Shown here: one piece after another, positions 45,162 to 53,387 of the stretch
Layout of the letters: each line of letters begins with the position of its first letter
How positions within the stretch are numbered: the stretch's first letter is position 1
From: Hyphomicrobiales bacterium
GTDB taxonomy: Bacteria; Pseudomonadota; Alphaproteobacteria; Rhizobiales; Xanthobacteraceae
Direction: 5' to 3'
Length of the DNA stretch: 64,000 nt
Assembly (NCBI GenBank): GCA_021732215.1
Contig: JAKFVL010000002.1
Span: forward strand, 1 to 64,000
The notes under the pieces: model-generated
What the model saw: the letters and a program-made list of their open reading frames with translations, nothing else
Databases searched by the model: none
What the model was told of the DNA's origin: nothing
Translations under genes and position numbers: made by a program

Positions 45162-45455
45162 TCACAGCCAGAAGCGCCGGCGACGCCAGCGCCTGCGGCC
45201 CCAGAACCGGCGGCGGCGCCAACCCCAGCGTCTGCGCCAGCGGCGGCGCCTGCGCCATTGCACCTGTTCGATACGCGCCGCATCGAGATCGCTCTGATCG
45301 GCGACAGCGGCCTGCGGCTTCAGGTTATCTGGTGCAGGTGATTTTTCAGGCGCGGGGGGCGGCGGCATCAGCGGAACTGCCTGCGCTGCGGTCGAGACCA
45401 CGGCCGCTCCCGCAACGACACCAAACGCAATCTTCATAAATTCCCGGCGTTCCAT
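45162..45455 (-). CDS. Tat-exported small protein with Arg/Trp-rich tail
   Basis: A 97-residue paralogue of the protein at 37496: twin-arginine signal ERREFMKIAFGVVAGAAVV, cut near AQA, Pro-rich linker, acidic stretch DQSDLDAARIEQVQW, and a tail of almost only Arg, Trp, Gly and Phe (WRRRRRWRRRWGWRRRRF). GGAGGAAGG precedes the ATG. Its gene ends 194 bases before the dioxygenase start. Function unknown. Confidence 0.8.
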   Translation of the reverse strand: MERREFMKIAFGVVAGAAVVSTAAQAVPLMPPPPAPEKSPAPDNLKPQAAVADQSDLDAARIEQVQWRRRRRWRRRWGWRRRRFWGRRRWRRRRFWL

Positions 45456-45580
45456 GATCCTTCCTCCTCTTGCCGCGCTGATCGCGCGCGTTCACCGCAA
45501 CGATGACGCTTTAGCTTGAGGAAGGTTGCATGAACGGGGCGTGAATCGGGTGTTCATGGAAGATATTTAGAAGATACGGA

Positions 45581-46054
45581 TCATTCGATCACGCAAGTTG
45601 TGTACTCGTTCTCGATGCTACTATAAAATGCCACTTGCTTCAGCGGCTTTGAGAACTCGCGATACTCCTTTTCTCCCGGATTCAGTATCCGTTCGACCGA
45701 AGCCGTACAGTTCTTGCCATCCACCTTGATAGTTGTCTTGTGGGTGTAGTTTTCCGCTTTGCCGGATCTCAGAAGCGTGGACGAATTGACAACCTTGAAG
45801 CCCCGACCTCCAAGTTTGTTCTTCGACGAGCCCTTGATACCTCCCTTCACGTCATACGCATCTTCGACTGTGCCGTTAGCGCGAAGAATGATTTTGATAT
45901 CGACGGTTGTCCCGACCGTGGCCGGTAATGGTCTCACACGTACGGCTTTTGTTTTGTAGTGAACATAGATATTGGAGTCCCCCGGAGCCGCATACGCTAT
46001 GCTATGCGCAATCAATGTTGCACACGTCACTAGAAAAATACTGGCGAGCCTCAT
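45581..46054 (-). CDS. Exported protein of unknown function
   Basis: A 157-residue protein with a signal peptide (1-22, AHSIAYA), Lys-rich mature part and two Cys (GKNCTASVERI and TTCVIE at the C-terminus) that may pair. No family recognised. Its codon use is clearly more AT-rich than in neighbouring genes, hinting at later acquisition. It starts 7 bases after the pccB stop, in the same direction. Confidence 0.7.
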   Translation of the reverse strand: MRLASIFLVTCATLIAHSIAYAAPGDSNIYVHYKTKAVRVRPLPATVGTTVDIKIILRANGTVEDAYDVKGGIKGSSKNKLGGRGFKVVNSSTLLRSGKAENYTHKTTIKVDGKNCTASVERILNPGEKEYREFSKPLKQVAFYSSIENEYTTCVIE

Positions 46055-46061
46055 CTCACCC

Positions 46062-47594
46062 TCACAACGGCAGATTATCGTGCTTCTTCATCGGCACCTC
46101 GACATGCTTGTCCTTCAGCATGGCGAGGGCGCGGGCGATGCGCTTGCGGGTCGAGTGCGGCATGATGACGTCGTCGATGTAGCCGCGCTCGGCGGCGATG
46201 AACGGCGACAGGAAACGATCCTCGTATTCCCTGGTGCGCGCGGCGATCTTCTCGGCGTCACCGATGTCGGCGCGGAAGATGATCTCCACTGCCCCCTTCG
46301 CGCCCATCACCGCGATCTGCGCGGTCGGCCAGGCATAGTTCATGTCGGCGCCGATTTCCTTCGACGCCATCACGTCGAACGCTCCGCCATAGGCCTTCCG
46401 CGTGATGACGGTGACAAGAGGCACCGTGCATTGCGAATACGCGAACAGCAGCTTCGCGCCGTGCTTGATGAGACCGCCGTATTCCTGCGCGGTGCCCGGC
46501 AGGAAACCCGGCACATCCACGAAAGTCACGATCGGAATGTTGAAAGCATCGCAGAACCGCACGAACCGCGCGGCCTTGCGTGACGCATCGCTATCGAGCA
46601 CGCCGGCCAGCACCATCGGCTGGTTGGCGACGAAGCCGACCGTCTTGCCGGCGACGCGGCCAAAGCCGGTGACGATGTTTTTTGCAAACGTCTCGGCGAT
46701 TTCGAAGAAGTCGCTCTCGTCCACGACCTTCAGGATCAGTTCCTTGATGTCATAGGGCTTGTTCGGATTGTCCGGGATCAGCGTATCGAGCGACATATCC
46801 ACACGCTCGATATCGTCGAAGCTCGGCCACTGCGGCACACCATCGGTGTTGTTCGACGGCAGGAAGTCGAGCAGACGGCGCATCTGCAGCAGCGTCTCGA
46901 CATCGTTGTCGTAGGCTCCATCGGCGATCGACGATTTGGTCGCGTGCACACTCGCGCCGCCGAGTTCTTCCGCAGTGACGACCTCGTTGGTGACGGTCTT
47001 CACCACGTCCGGGCCGGTGACAAACATGTAGCTGGTGTTCTTCACCATGAAGATGAAGTCGGTCATCGCCGGCGAATAGACGTCTCCACCCGCGCACGGG
47101 CCCATGATGACGCTGATCTGCGGAATGACGCCCGACGCCAGCACGTTGCGGCGGAACACATAGGAGTAGCCCGCGAGTGCCGCGACGCCTTCCTGGATGC
47201 GCGCGCCGCCGGCGTCGTAAAGGCCGATGATCGGCGCCCGCGCCTTCATCGCCATGTCCTGGATTTTTGTGATCTTCTGGGCGTGGGTCTCCGAAAGCGA
47301 GCCGCCGAATACGGTGAAGTCCTTGGCGAACACAAACACGGTGCGGCCGTTGACGGTGCCCCAGCCGGTGACGACGCCGTCGCCCGGAACCTTGTTTCTC
47401 TCCATGCCGAATTCGGTCGAGCGGTGTTCGACGAACATGTCGAACTCCTCGAACGAGCCCTTGTCCATCAGGAGCTCGATCCGCTCGCGTGCCGTCAGTT
47501 TGCCACGACCGTGCTGCGCCTCGATGCGCTTCTCGCCGCCGCCGAGTTTCGCGCCCGCGCGCCGCGCGTCGAGTGTTTCAACGATGTCTTTCAT
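46062..47594 (-). CDS. pccB: Propionyl-CoA carboxylase beta subunit
   Basis: A 510-residue carboxyltransferase subunit that moves CO2 from biotin to propionyl-CoA, giving methylmalonyl-CoA. The two crotonase-like halves are intact: N-terminal [20 protein letters not shown] and the oxyanion site [14 protein letters not shown]-terminal [17 protein letters not shown] and [21 protein letters not shown]. Opening [25 protein letters not shown] is typical. PccA at 14054 is its probable partner. Confidence 0.95.
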   Translation of the reverse strand: MKDIVETLDARRAGAKLGGGEKRIEAQHGRGKLTARERIELLMDKGSFEEFDMFVEHRSTEFGMERNKVPGDGVVTGWGTVNGRTVFVFAKDFTVFGGSLSETHAQKITKIQDMAMKARAPIIGLYDAGGARIQEGVAALAGYSYVFRRNVLASGVIPQISVIMGPCAGGDVYSPAMTDFIFMVKNTSYMFVTGPDVVKTVTNEVVTAEELGGASVHATKSSIADGAYDNDVETLLQMRRLLDFLPSNNTDGVPQWPSFDDIERVDMSLDTLIPDNPNKPYDIKELILKVVDESDFFEIAETFAKNIVTGFGRVAGKTVGFVANQPMVLAGVLDSDASRKAARFVRFCDAFNIPIVTFVDVPGFLPGTAQEYGGLIKHGAKLLFAYSQCTVPLVTVITRKAYGGAFDVMASKEIGADMNYAWPTAQIAVMGAKGAVEIIFRADIGDAEKIAARTREYEDRFLSPFIAAERGYIDDVIMPHSTRKRIARALAMLKDKHVEVPMKKHDNLPL

Positions 47595-47735
47595 AACCGT
47601 CCCGGCCTTACTGTTGCCGCATGATCTTGCCCGAAAACCGGAAGTCCATTTTCGGTATCATGCACTCGTGAGGTATGCCCCGGCGGACACCGGGGTCTGG
47701 AGTTCTGGATTAAGTCCTACATGCGATTTGGTGAA

Positions 47736-47765
47736 CTGCAAACGGCCCTCAACGGCCGTTTGCAG
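47736..47765. promoter_or_regulatory. Perfect 12-bp inverted repeat upstream of pccB
   Basis: CTGCAAACGGCC and GGCCGTTTGCAG flank a 6-base centre between the divergent pccB and 47827 genes. It holds TGCAAA/TTTGCA halves like those in the PccR sites known from propionyl-CoA carboxylase promoters of other alphaproteobacteria, but with different spacing. It lacks a T-tract, so an operator is more likely than a terminator. Confidence 0.45.
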
Positions 47766-47826
47766 GCCGCTGGCCAAGATTGAGCGGGCTGGATAAGCTG
47801 CTCTTTTCAGAGGGATAATCCAGCCG

Positions 47827-48129
47827 ATGCTGTTTCTCGTGATCTCGACCCCGCGCCCCGAGCGGCCGTCGGAGTATGCCGCCACCCGCCAGCAGTTCTG
47901 GCACTGGATCGCGCCCTATCAGGAGAGCGGCATCTGCAAGATGATCCATCCACGGGTCGGCCGCGGCGCAGTCGCGCTTTTCGAGGTCCCCGATCATGGC
48001 CTGCTGCACCGGATTCTCAACGAATGGGCCGATCTGATTCCCGCCCATTTCGAGACCTATCCGCTGGTCGATGTGGCGGTGACGCACGCGATGCTGGCGG
48101 ATCAAGTGGCAGCGAGGGGTGCGCGGTAG
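47827..48129 (+). CDS. Small conserved protein, possibly dimeric alpha/beta-barrel (DUF3303-like)
   Basis: A 100-residue soluble protein: LFLVISTPRPERPSEYAATRQQFWHWIAPYQ, then GRGAVALFEVPDHGLLHRILNEW and HFETYPLVDVAVTH. Strand-helix-strand arrangement suits the muconolactone isomerase/DUF3303-type ferredoxin-like fold. No catalytic residues can be assigned. It is convergent with the beta-lactamase gene and divergent from pccB. Confidence 0.6.
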   Translation: MLFLVISTPRPERPSEYAATRQQFWHWIAPYQESGICKMIHPRVGRGAVALFEVPDHGLLHRILNEWADLIPAHFETYPLVDVAVTHAMLADQVAARGAR

Positions 48130-48148
48130 CGTCGGGCCGGGATCATCT

Positions 48149-48967
48149 CTAGACCGCGCCGACGTCGGTCAGAAGCCTCTGCGTGATGTTTATCCGTGCC
48201 GGGATATGCTCCGGGGTGCGGCAGTCCATGTTCATGGCGAACACAGTGACTTCCTTGCCCTTCTCCGCCCAACCGACCACCCAGCCCAGCGACGGCTTGC
48301 CGATCTCTGCGCCCAGCAGCCCGGTCTTGTAGCGGACCACGGCGTTCTCTGTTTTGGTCACGGAGAGAATATCCCGCACGATCTCCTGCGACCGCTGCGA
48401 TACCGCCAGCCCGCCGCGCCGCAGCCGCTCGAGAAAATCGATCTGCTGCACCGGGGTGATCCGCAGGTCTCCCGTCAACCAGAACTGATCGATGCCGCCG
48501 CCGATGTTGCGATTGCCGTATTCGAGCAGGCTGACATACTTTTGCATGCGCTCGGCGCCGATGCGCCGCGCGATGTCCTGATAGACCGGAACGACAGAGG
48601 CTGCGATCGCCGTCCGCATGGTGTGGTCCTTGTTCCATGCTTCGATGGAGCGCTTGACGCCGTCCCACTTGAAGATGTCCTTGTCCGGATCGGTGACTAC
48701 ACCGGTCTCCAGCGCGATGATCGAGTTCGCCACCTTGAAGGTCGATGCCGGCAGCCTGGCCTCGCTTGAGCGAACCTTGTCGCTCGCGCCGATGCTGTAA
48801 CCTTCCGGCTTGTAGTAGACAAAGGTACCTTGCACGCCCTCCTCGGCGAACCTCTTGGCGAGGCTCTCATCGACCGATTCATGCATCGGCGCGACATTGG
48901 CAAGGGAACAGCCCGGCATCGCCGCGGCAGCAGCAAGCAAGCCCAGAGCACAACGGCGATCAATCAA
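48149..48967 (-). CDS. Class D (OXA-type) beta-lactamase
   Basis: A 272-residue serine beta-lactamase. All class D motifs are present: Ser75-Thr-Phe-Lys78, the SVV motif at 124-126, Tyr150-Gly-Asn, Trp163 in the omega-loop position (QFWL) and Lys214-Thr-Gly. The N-terminus has an Arg-Arg pair, a hydrophobic run and a Cys20 in PGC, so it may be a lipoprotein. It hydrolyses penicillins by family; the spectrum is not predictable. No mobile element flanks it, so it appears to be a resident chromosomal gene. Confidence 0.93.
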   Translation of the reverse strand: MIDRRCALGLLAAAAAMPGCSLANVAPMHESVDESLAKRFAEEGVQGTFVYYKPEGYSIGASDKVRSSEARLPASTFKVANSIIALETGVVTDPDKDIFKWDGVKRSIEAWNKDHTMRTAIAASVVPVYQDIARRIGAERMQKYVSLLEYGNRNIGGGIDQFWLTGDLRITPVQQIDFLERLRRGGLAVSQRSQEIVRDILSVTKTENAVVRYKTGLLGAEIGKPSLGWVVGWAEKGKEVTVFAMNMDCRTPEHIPARINITQRLLTDVGAV

Positions 48968-49042
48968 GGAGGCGTCTCCGACCGGTCAGGCGGAGACAAT
49001 GCCCGGCAAAATGGTCAAACCATGACGGGTGGTAAGCGGCTA

Positions 49043-49276
49043 TTACTGGATAAACCCGAGGGAAGCCCTCTCCTCGCCGGTGGCCACGCAGACACGCTTC
49101 CGGGGCAAGGCGCCGAGCGAACCGGTTACCTTCATGACCTTGGCCGGACCGCACGCAGCGGATGCCACGAGCACGAAAGCATAGGCCCGAAGCACCAACG
49201 GCTCCCTTTTGAGATAAGTTTGGGCGAACGCTGGCTGCGCAATGAGCAGAATGATGACTGCAAACGCACAGCGCAT
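49043..49276 (-). CDS. Small exported protein
   Basis: A 77-residue protein with a clean signal peptide (1-18, cut after AFA) and two Cys (AACGPAK, RVCVATG) in the mature part that could form a disulfide. AGGAG precedes the ATG by about 10 bases. No family recognised. Confidence 0.6.
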   Translation of the reverse strand: MRCAFAVIILLIAQPAFAQTYLKREPLVLRAYAFVLVASAACGPAKVMKVTGSLGALPRKRVCVATGEERASLGFIQ

Positions 49277-49368
49277 GGGAAGATTCTCCTTATTCGACGA
49301 TCACAAGATTGAAGAGCAAGTTTCGTTCCAGCCTTTTGGAAACTCGCCAGCCGGCCGGTCGCGGCTCA

Positions 49369-49470
49369 TCAGCGGCCGTAGAACACCACCACGCCAATTA
49401 ACGCCAGCGCCGCGACCGCCGCGAAACGCGCCAGCAGCCGCTCGGCAATATCCCTTGAGGAAGATTTCAT
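49369..49470 (-). CDS. 33-residue membrane peptide
   Basis: A very short gene: MKSSSRDIAERLLARF followed by a hydrophobic helix (AAVAALALIGVVVFYGR). A G-rich ribosome-binding stretch (GGGGGG) lies 5-6 bases upstream of the ATG. The single helix with a basic N-terminal side fits an inner-membrane peptide. Support is the ribosome site and composition only. Confidence 0.45.
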   Translation of the reverse strand: MKSSSRDIAERLLARFAAVAALALIGVVVFYGR

Positions 49471-49687
49471 GGTTGTCCCCCCATGCGTGTGACGGTCATT
49501 TGACAGGCAAGCGACAGACAGCAGCGATCCCCGGCCGGGAAGCCGATGAATTGATTTGAATTTTTACGCAAACACCCCTTTGGCTCGCGCCGATTGCGTC
49601 CCCACGCTGCGAACCTGAGGAGATGCTGAACACCTATTGGGGCAGGATTTTGTCTGTGAGTGCGCCGAATATCAGATGCGTTCGAAA

Positions 49688-49954
49688 CTAGCGCACGCGG
49701 CCTGACAGCCGCAGCACGAACACGAGCACTTCGGCGACCGCGCGATAAAGCTCGGGTGGAATTTCATCGCCAAGCTCGATGTTAGAGAGTTCCCCGGCCA
49801 GCACTTCGTTTTCCTCGACCGGGACGTCGTGCGCCTTTGCGACCTCGATGATCTTCTCGCCGAGTTCGCCCCTGCCCTTGGCGACAACGCGCGGCGCGCC
49901 CTTTCGATCGTATTCGAGCGCTACCGCAAGTTTCCGGTCGGTGACCTTTGTCAT
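49688..49954 (-). CDS. FlhB C-terminal-domain-like protein (FlhX type)
   Basis: An 88-residue protein that resembles only the cytoplasmic C-terminal part of FlhB/Ysc[66 protein letters not shown]. It lacks the NPTH autocleavage motif and transmembrane helices, so it equals the fragment after cleavage. Such proteins (FlhX) help switch the flagellar export apparatus from hook to filament substrates. It overlaps the FliK-like gene by 4 bases (ATGA), which supports coupling. Confidence 0.85.
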   Translation of the reverse strand: MTKVTDRKLAVALEYDRKGAPRVVAKGRGELGEKIIEVAKAHDVPVEENEVLAGELSNIELGDEIPPELYRAVAEVLVFVLRLSGRVR

Positions 49955-51666
49955 GACGCACGATTCACGAAATGACCGGCTGGCGCGGTCGCGCTCTGAG
50001 GCGGCTCGCCCTCGCCGATCACGATGTCGCCGGGCTCGAGTGCAGCTACGCGCAAGGCGTGCGCAAGCTGCGCGGTGTTGGCGCGCAGTTGGGCTGCGGT
50101 CAGCGGCCGCTCCGCCCACATCCGTACCGACGTTGTTTCACCCGCGAGCGAGATAATCGCATGCACGGGACCTGCCGGCTCCACATCAAGAGAGAAACGC
50201 GCGCGCCATACTTTCTTGGTGACTTCGGTTTCGCTGCCATTGCCGCCATCGCGCGCCACCTCGAATTGCGCCACCGCCGCGCCTTGCGGCGTGACGAACG
50301 GAATCTCGAAACTCCAGCGCGGCAATGTCTGATCTGCTCTCGCGCCCGGCTGCTGCACATCCACACGATCGGGCAGCGATGCGACCTGCAACAATGTCTG
50401 CCGCGCGATCGCACCGTCCGTGTCCTCGATCAGGTGCCGCACGGTTGTTGACGCTGGCGCATCCGGCGCGATCGTCGCGACGGCGACGGCTTGCGCCGAC
50501 GGCGTGGCCCCACGGAAAGGCGGTGGCGGCACATTCGTTCGGGCGGTGCCCGGATCGATGTCGGGTTCGGGCTGCGCCGGCGTGTGGCCTGGCGGCGATC
50601 CGGCTTCGGCGCGCCCGATCTGAAGCGCATTCTGGATCAGGCTGAGAAAGGCATCGGTGCCGATCGGAATGGCGGGACTGGCGCGCGTGACGCTTGTCAG
50701 CACAGCAGCCTGAGCGGCGCTACCGAGCGGCGGAAGCAAAATGTCCGGCGCATCCTGTTCCGGTGCGAGCGGCGGGGCAGCTGCGACGGGAATCGGTTGT
50801 GGCAAACTTGCGGCAGTCGGCGAGCTCTGTTGCAAGCCGACAGGCGCAGCCGATAGGCCGGTCAATGCCGCTTGCGCGCCTTGCGGCAATGCGCCGGCAG
50901 GCAGCTTTGCAGCCTGTGCGGTGTTGGGTTGTTCGGCATTCGGCTGGGCAACGGTCGTCGTAGGTGCATCCGGAGTTGCATTGGCCGCATTGAGCGCGAT
51001 GCTCAACGTCTGCCGCAGCACGATCAAGGCGGACTTGAGGTCGGATGCGGCCGCGGTCTGCGGCTGGGCCTGCGTGGCGGCAGATGCAAGCGTCTTTTCC
51101 CGGAACAGGCCTGAGGTTTCGAATGCCGCCTGTATTTTTGAACCGGTGAGATTTTCGGTCAGCTCCGGCTGGAGCGCAAACAGCTGCGCCACCGCCTGCC
51201 TGACCTGCGGCGGCAGCACATCCGTGCCGAGGGCCGCCGAGAGATTGGCGAAAAGCTGCGACAAACCGCTCTGCCGCGCCGCTGCGGTCTGCACCGCTGC
51301 AGATACCGCGAGCGCCTGTGCATCGTTCAGGACCGGCGTGTTCGCAGCGGCAACCACAGGCCTTGCTGCGCCCGTCGCCGCCGCCTCATCGAGCGCTGTA
51401 GTTGGCGCACCGCCACCCTGCGGCACTACGGCAAGCCGGATGCCTTGCGGCGTCTGCGACACGGCAAGCTGCAACGCCTGACCGGTCTTGAGCGGCACCT
51501 CGGAAAGAACGTCGATCGCCAGATTGGCAATCGCGATGCGGACAAAATTGTTGTCGAGAACCTTTAGGACTTGCGCATCAATCACCGCGCCCGGCTGCAG
51601 CACGATTTCCGAAGATACCGGCTTCGAACTGACGACAGGGAAAATCGGATTGAGCGCAATCGCCAT
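49951..51666 (-). CDS. FliK-like flagellar hook-length control protein
   Basis: About 571 residues. The N-terminal and central parts are Ala/Gln/Pro-rich and probably disordered; the C-terminal domain (about 440-560, [65 protein letters not shown]) is the Flg_hook / FliK T3S substrate-switch domain. No hook or rod genes are near; the partner is the FlhB-like protein translated from the overlap. The ATG at 51666 ([11 protein letters not shown]) is chosen over 51693. Confidence 0.8.
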   Translation of the reverse strand: MAIALNPIFPVVSSKPVSSEIVLQPGAVIDAQVLKVLDNNFVRIAIANLAIDVLSEVPLKTGQALQLAVSQTPQGIRLAVVPQGGGAPTTALDEAAATGAARPVVAAANTPVLNDAQALAVSAAVQTAAARQSGLSQLFANLSAALGTDVLPPQVRQAVAQLFALQPELTENLTGSKIQAAFETSGLFREKTLASAATQAQPQTAAASDLKSALIVLRQTLSIALNAANATPDAPTTTVAQPNAEQPNTAQAAKLPAGALPQGAQAALTGLSAAPVGLQQSSPTAASLPQPIPVAAAPPLAPEQDAPDILLPPLGSAAQAAVLTSVTRASPAIPIGTDAFLSLIQNALQIGRAEAGSPPGHTPAQPEPDIDPGTARTNVPPPPFRGATPSAQAVAVATIAPDAPASTTVRHLIEDTDGAIARQTLLQVASLPDRVDVQQPGARADQTLPRWSFEIPFVTPQGAAVAQFEVARDGGNGSETEVTKKVWRARFSLDVEPAGPVHAIISLAGETTSVRMWAERPLTAAQLRANTAQLAHALRVAALEPGDIVIGEGEPPQSATAPAGHFVNRAS

Positions 51667-51774
51667 GAACGGAATCTGCCTCGGCACGCGCATCGCGCGA
51701 TTCAGGCGACGAAGCTATCCAAACGCTGTAAACCAATTGTTAACCGGAACGGTAAGTCGCTCCGCGATTTGCCA

Positions 51775-52179
51775 TCAGCGAGCGCCCGCCGCCATCTTGC
51801 TGTAACTCTGGCGCGTCGCCAGGATCACATGATTTTCCGCGCCGGCGATGCGAAATTCGTTGGCCCTGGCGTAAGCGTCCGACGTCATCATGTCGAGAAA
51901 CGCCCGCCGCGACGGATATTGGACGAGCACGACATAGTTCCAATCGCCATCCGCCGGTTTGCCGAGGGCAACCGTCTCCACATCGCCCGCCCACAGAACC
52001 GTGCCGCCACAGTCCTTGATCAGCTTGATGACGCCAGCGCTGTATTTCTGATACGCGGCCCAGCCATGATCGCCGCCGTCGGCCGATACGGTGCTGAACT
52101 TCACCAGATTGACCATTGTCACCGGCGCATTGTCGGCCAGCGCCTCAAGGCCGGAAATATTCAGGTCGTCAACGGCCAT
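51775..52179 (-). CDS. DUF1330-type dimeric alpha/beta-barrel protein
   Basis: A 134-residue protein: VTMVNLVKFSTVSADGG, AAYQKYSAGVIKLIKDCGGTVLWAG, then WNYVVLVQYPSRRAFLDMMTSDAYARANEFR, the typical DUF1330/ferredoxin-like fold layout. Function unknown. It lies downstream of the ATP12 gene in the same direction. Confidence 0.78.
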   Translation of the reverse strand: MAVDDLNISGLEALADNAPVTMVNLVKFSTVSADGGDHGWAAYQKYSAGVIKLIKDCGGTVLWAGDVETVALGKPADGDWNYVVLVQYPSRRAFLDMMTSDAYARANEFRIAGAENHVILATRQSYSKMAAGAR

Positions 52180-52211
52180 GGAGTGTCCTTTGCAGCGCCT
52201 GAGCTGGCGGA

Positions 52212-52988
52212 TTATTTGCCGGCGGTTCTAGCAACTTTTACCGCCGCATCGAAATCACGTCGCCTTGCAGCGAGGCGCGCGGCGACTTCCTCGTCGATGC
52301 CCCATTGCGAGGCGTTCCAGTCCTCGTCCACATGCGCGGCCGCCCAAACCGCGTCGGCGTCGTAAATCGATTCATGCAACGCCAACGCCAGCAAAGCTGA
52401 TCCGGTGATCGTAGTGACGACATGCAGCGCGCCGATCCGCCACGGGTCAGTTGGCAAACGAGCCCGCGCATTCGCCAAAGCCTGCTCGGGCTGGCGCACC
52501 GGCATGATTCCCTGCGCGAGAATGAAGTGCGCGCCGAGATCGTCCGCAGCCCAGCGCAGCACCGGATCCCAGTGCTCCCCCTGCTTTGCCCCCAGAGCTT
52601 CCGGGAATTCGGCGCGATAGAACAGCAGGTCGCTGCCGAAATACTTTGCGATATCGTCGGCCACCAGATCGGCACGATCGATGACGCCCTGAACGATACT
52701 GTTGGCGAGCCGGGTCAACGGCATCTTCAATGGGTCGATGATATCGACCTGCGCATCCCATTCAGCGGCAATCGAATGAGCGAGATCGCGCGTGGGGATG
52801 GTGACGATCGCCTGCGACGGGGTGCGGATCGGCTTGCCATCGAGCGTGACAGTAAAGCCGCCCTCACCCCCGGCAACGCCGACATCCTTGTAGAAACGCT
52901 TGCGCTTCGGCGTAGCCGAAGACTGCCGCGAAGACTCGCGCGGATCGAGCGGCGACTGGCCGACCACGTCGTCAAAAAGCTCTTTCAT
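52212..52988 (-). CDS. ATP12-type F1-ATPase assembly chaperone
   Basis: A 258-residue protein. KRFYKDVGV, VTLDGKPIRTPSQAIVTIPTRDLAHSIAAEWDAQ and MPLTRLANSIVQGVIDRADLVADDIAKYFGSDLLFYRAE are the ATP12 signature regions. In alphaproteobacteria and mitochondria this protein chaperones the alpha subunit of F1. Length is normal. It runs with the RluA gene in the same direction. Confidence 0.92.
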   Translation of the reverse strand: MKELFDDVVGQSPLDPRESSRQSSATPKRKRFYKDVGVAGGEGGFTVTLDGKPIRTPSQAIVTIPTRDLAHSIAAEWDAQVDIIDPLKMPLTRLANSIVQGVIDRADLVADDIAKYFGSDLLFYRAEFPEALGAKQGEHWDPVLRWAADDLGAHFILAQGIMPVRQPEQALANARARLPTDPWRIGALHVVTTITGSALLALALHESIYDADAVWAAAHVDEDWNASQWGIDEEVAARLAARRRDFDAAVKVARTAGK

Positions 52989-53003
52989 GATTCGCGCAGC
53001 TGG

Positions 53004-53324
53004 CTATCTGTTGGCACAGGCGCGAGAGTATTCCGCGCGCTCGCTGGGGCCAAGCCCTGCCGCGGTCCCGTCATTCAGGCAATTGGTGATGCGGTCGCCG
53101 AACGAGCCGCGCGGATTGACGTTGACGCGCGGCTGCCGCGGCGGCGCGTCCATCTTCGGGATCGGCGGAATTTCGATCTTCGGCGGCGGCGGCGCGGGCG
53201 GCGGCGGCATGGTCAATGCAGGCGATGGCGACGGCTGATTCATCGGCTGAGGCATCTGCGCCAGCGCGGCTCCGCCTGTACCGGACAGCACCAAGATGAG
53301 CGCAAGCGTTGAGTATCGGGTCAT
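53004..53324 (-). CDS. Small exported Pro-rich protein
   Basis: About 106 residues: a signal peptide (1-22, LAQ cut), a Pro/Met/Pro-Lys rich segment (MPPPPAPPPPKIEIPPIPK) and a small C-terminal domain with FGDRITNCLNDGTAAGLGPSERAEYSRACANR, whose two Cys may pair. No known function; such proteins are common in Bradyrhizobium-type genomes. The ATG at 53324 gives the better signal peptide than the one at 53333. Confidence 0.65.
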   Translation of the reverse strand: MTRYSTLALILVLSGTGGAALAQMPQPMNQPSPSPALTMPPPPAPPPPKIEIPPIPKMDAPPRQPRVNVNPRGSFGDRITNCLNDGTAAGLGPSERAEYSRACANR

Positions 53325-53387
53325 GCAGTCCATATCGGAATGAACCGAATGGCCCGCAAGATCGTTCCCGAAAGTTCATTCCAAAAC

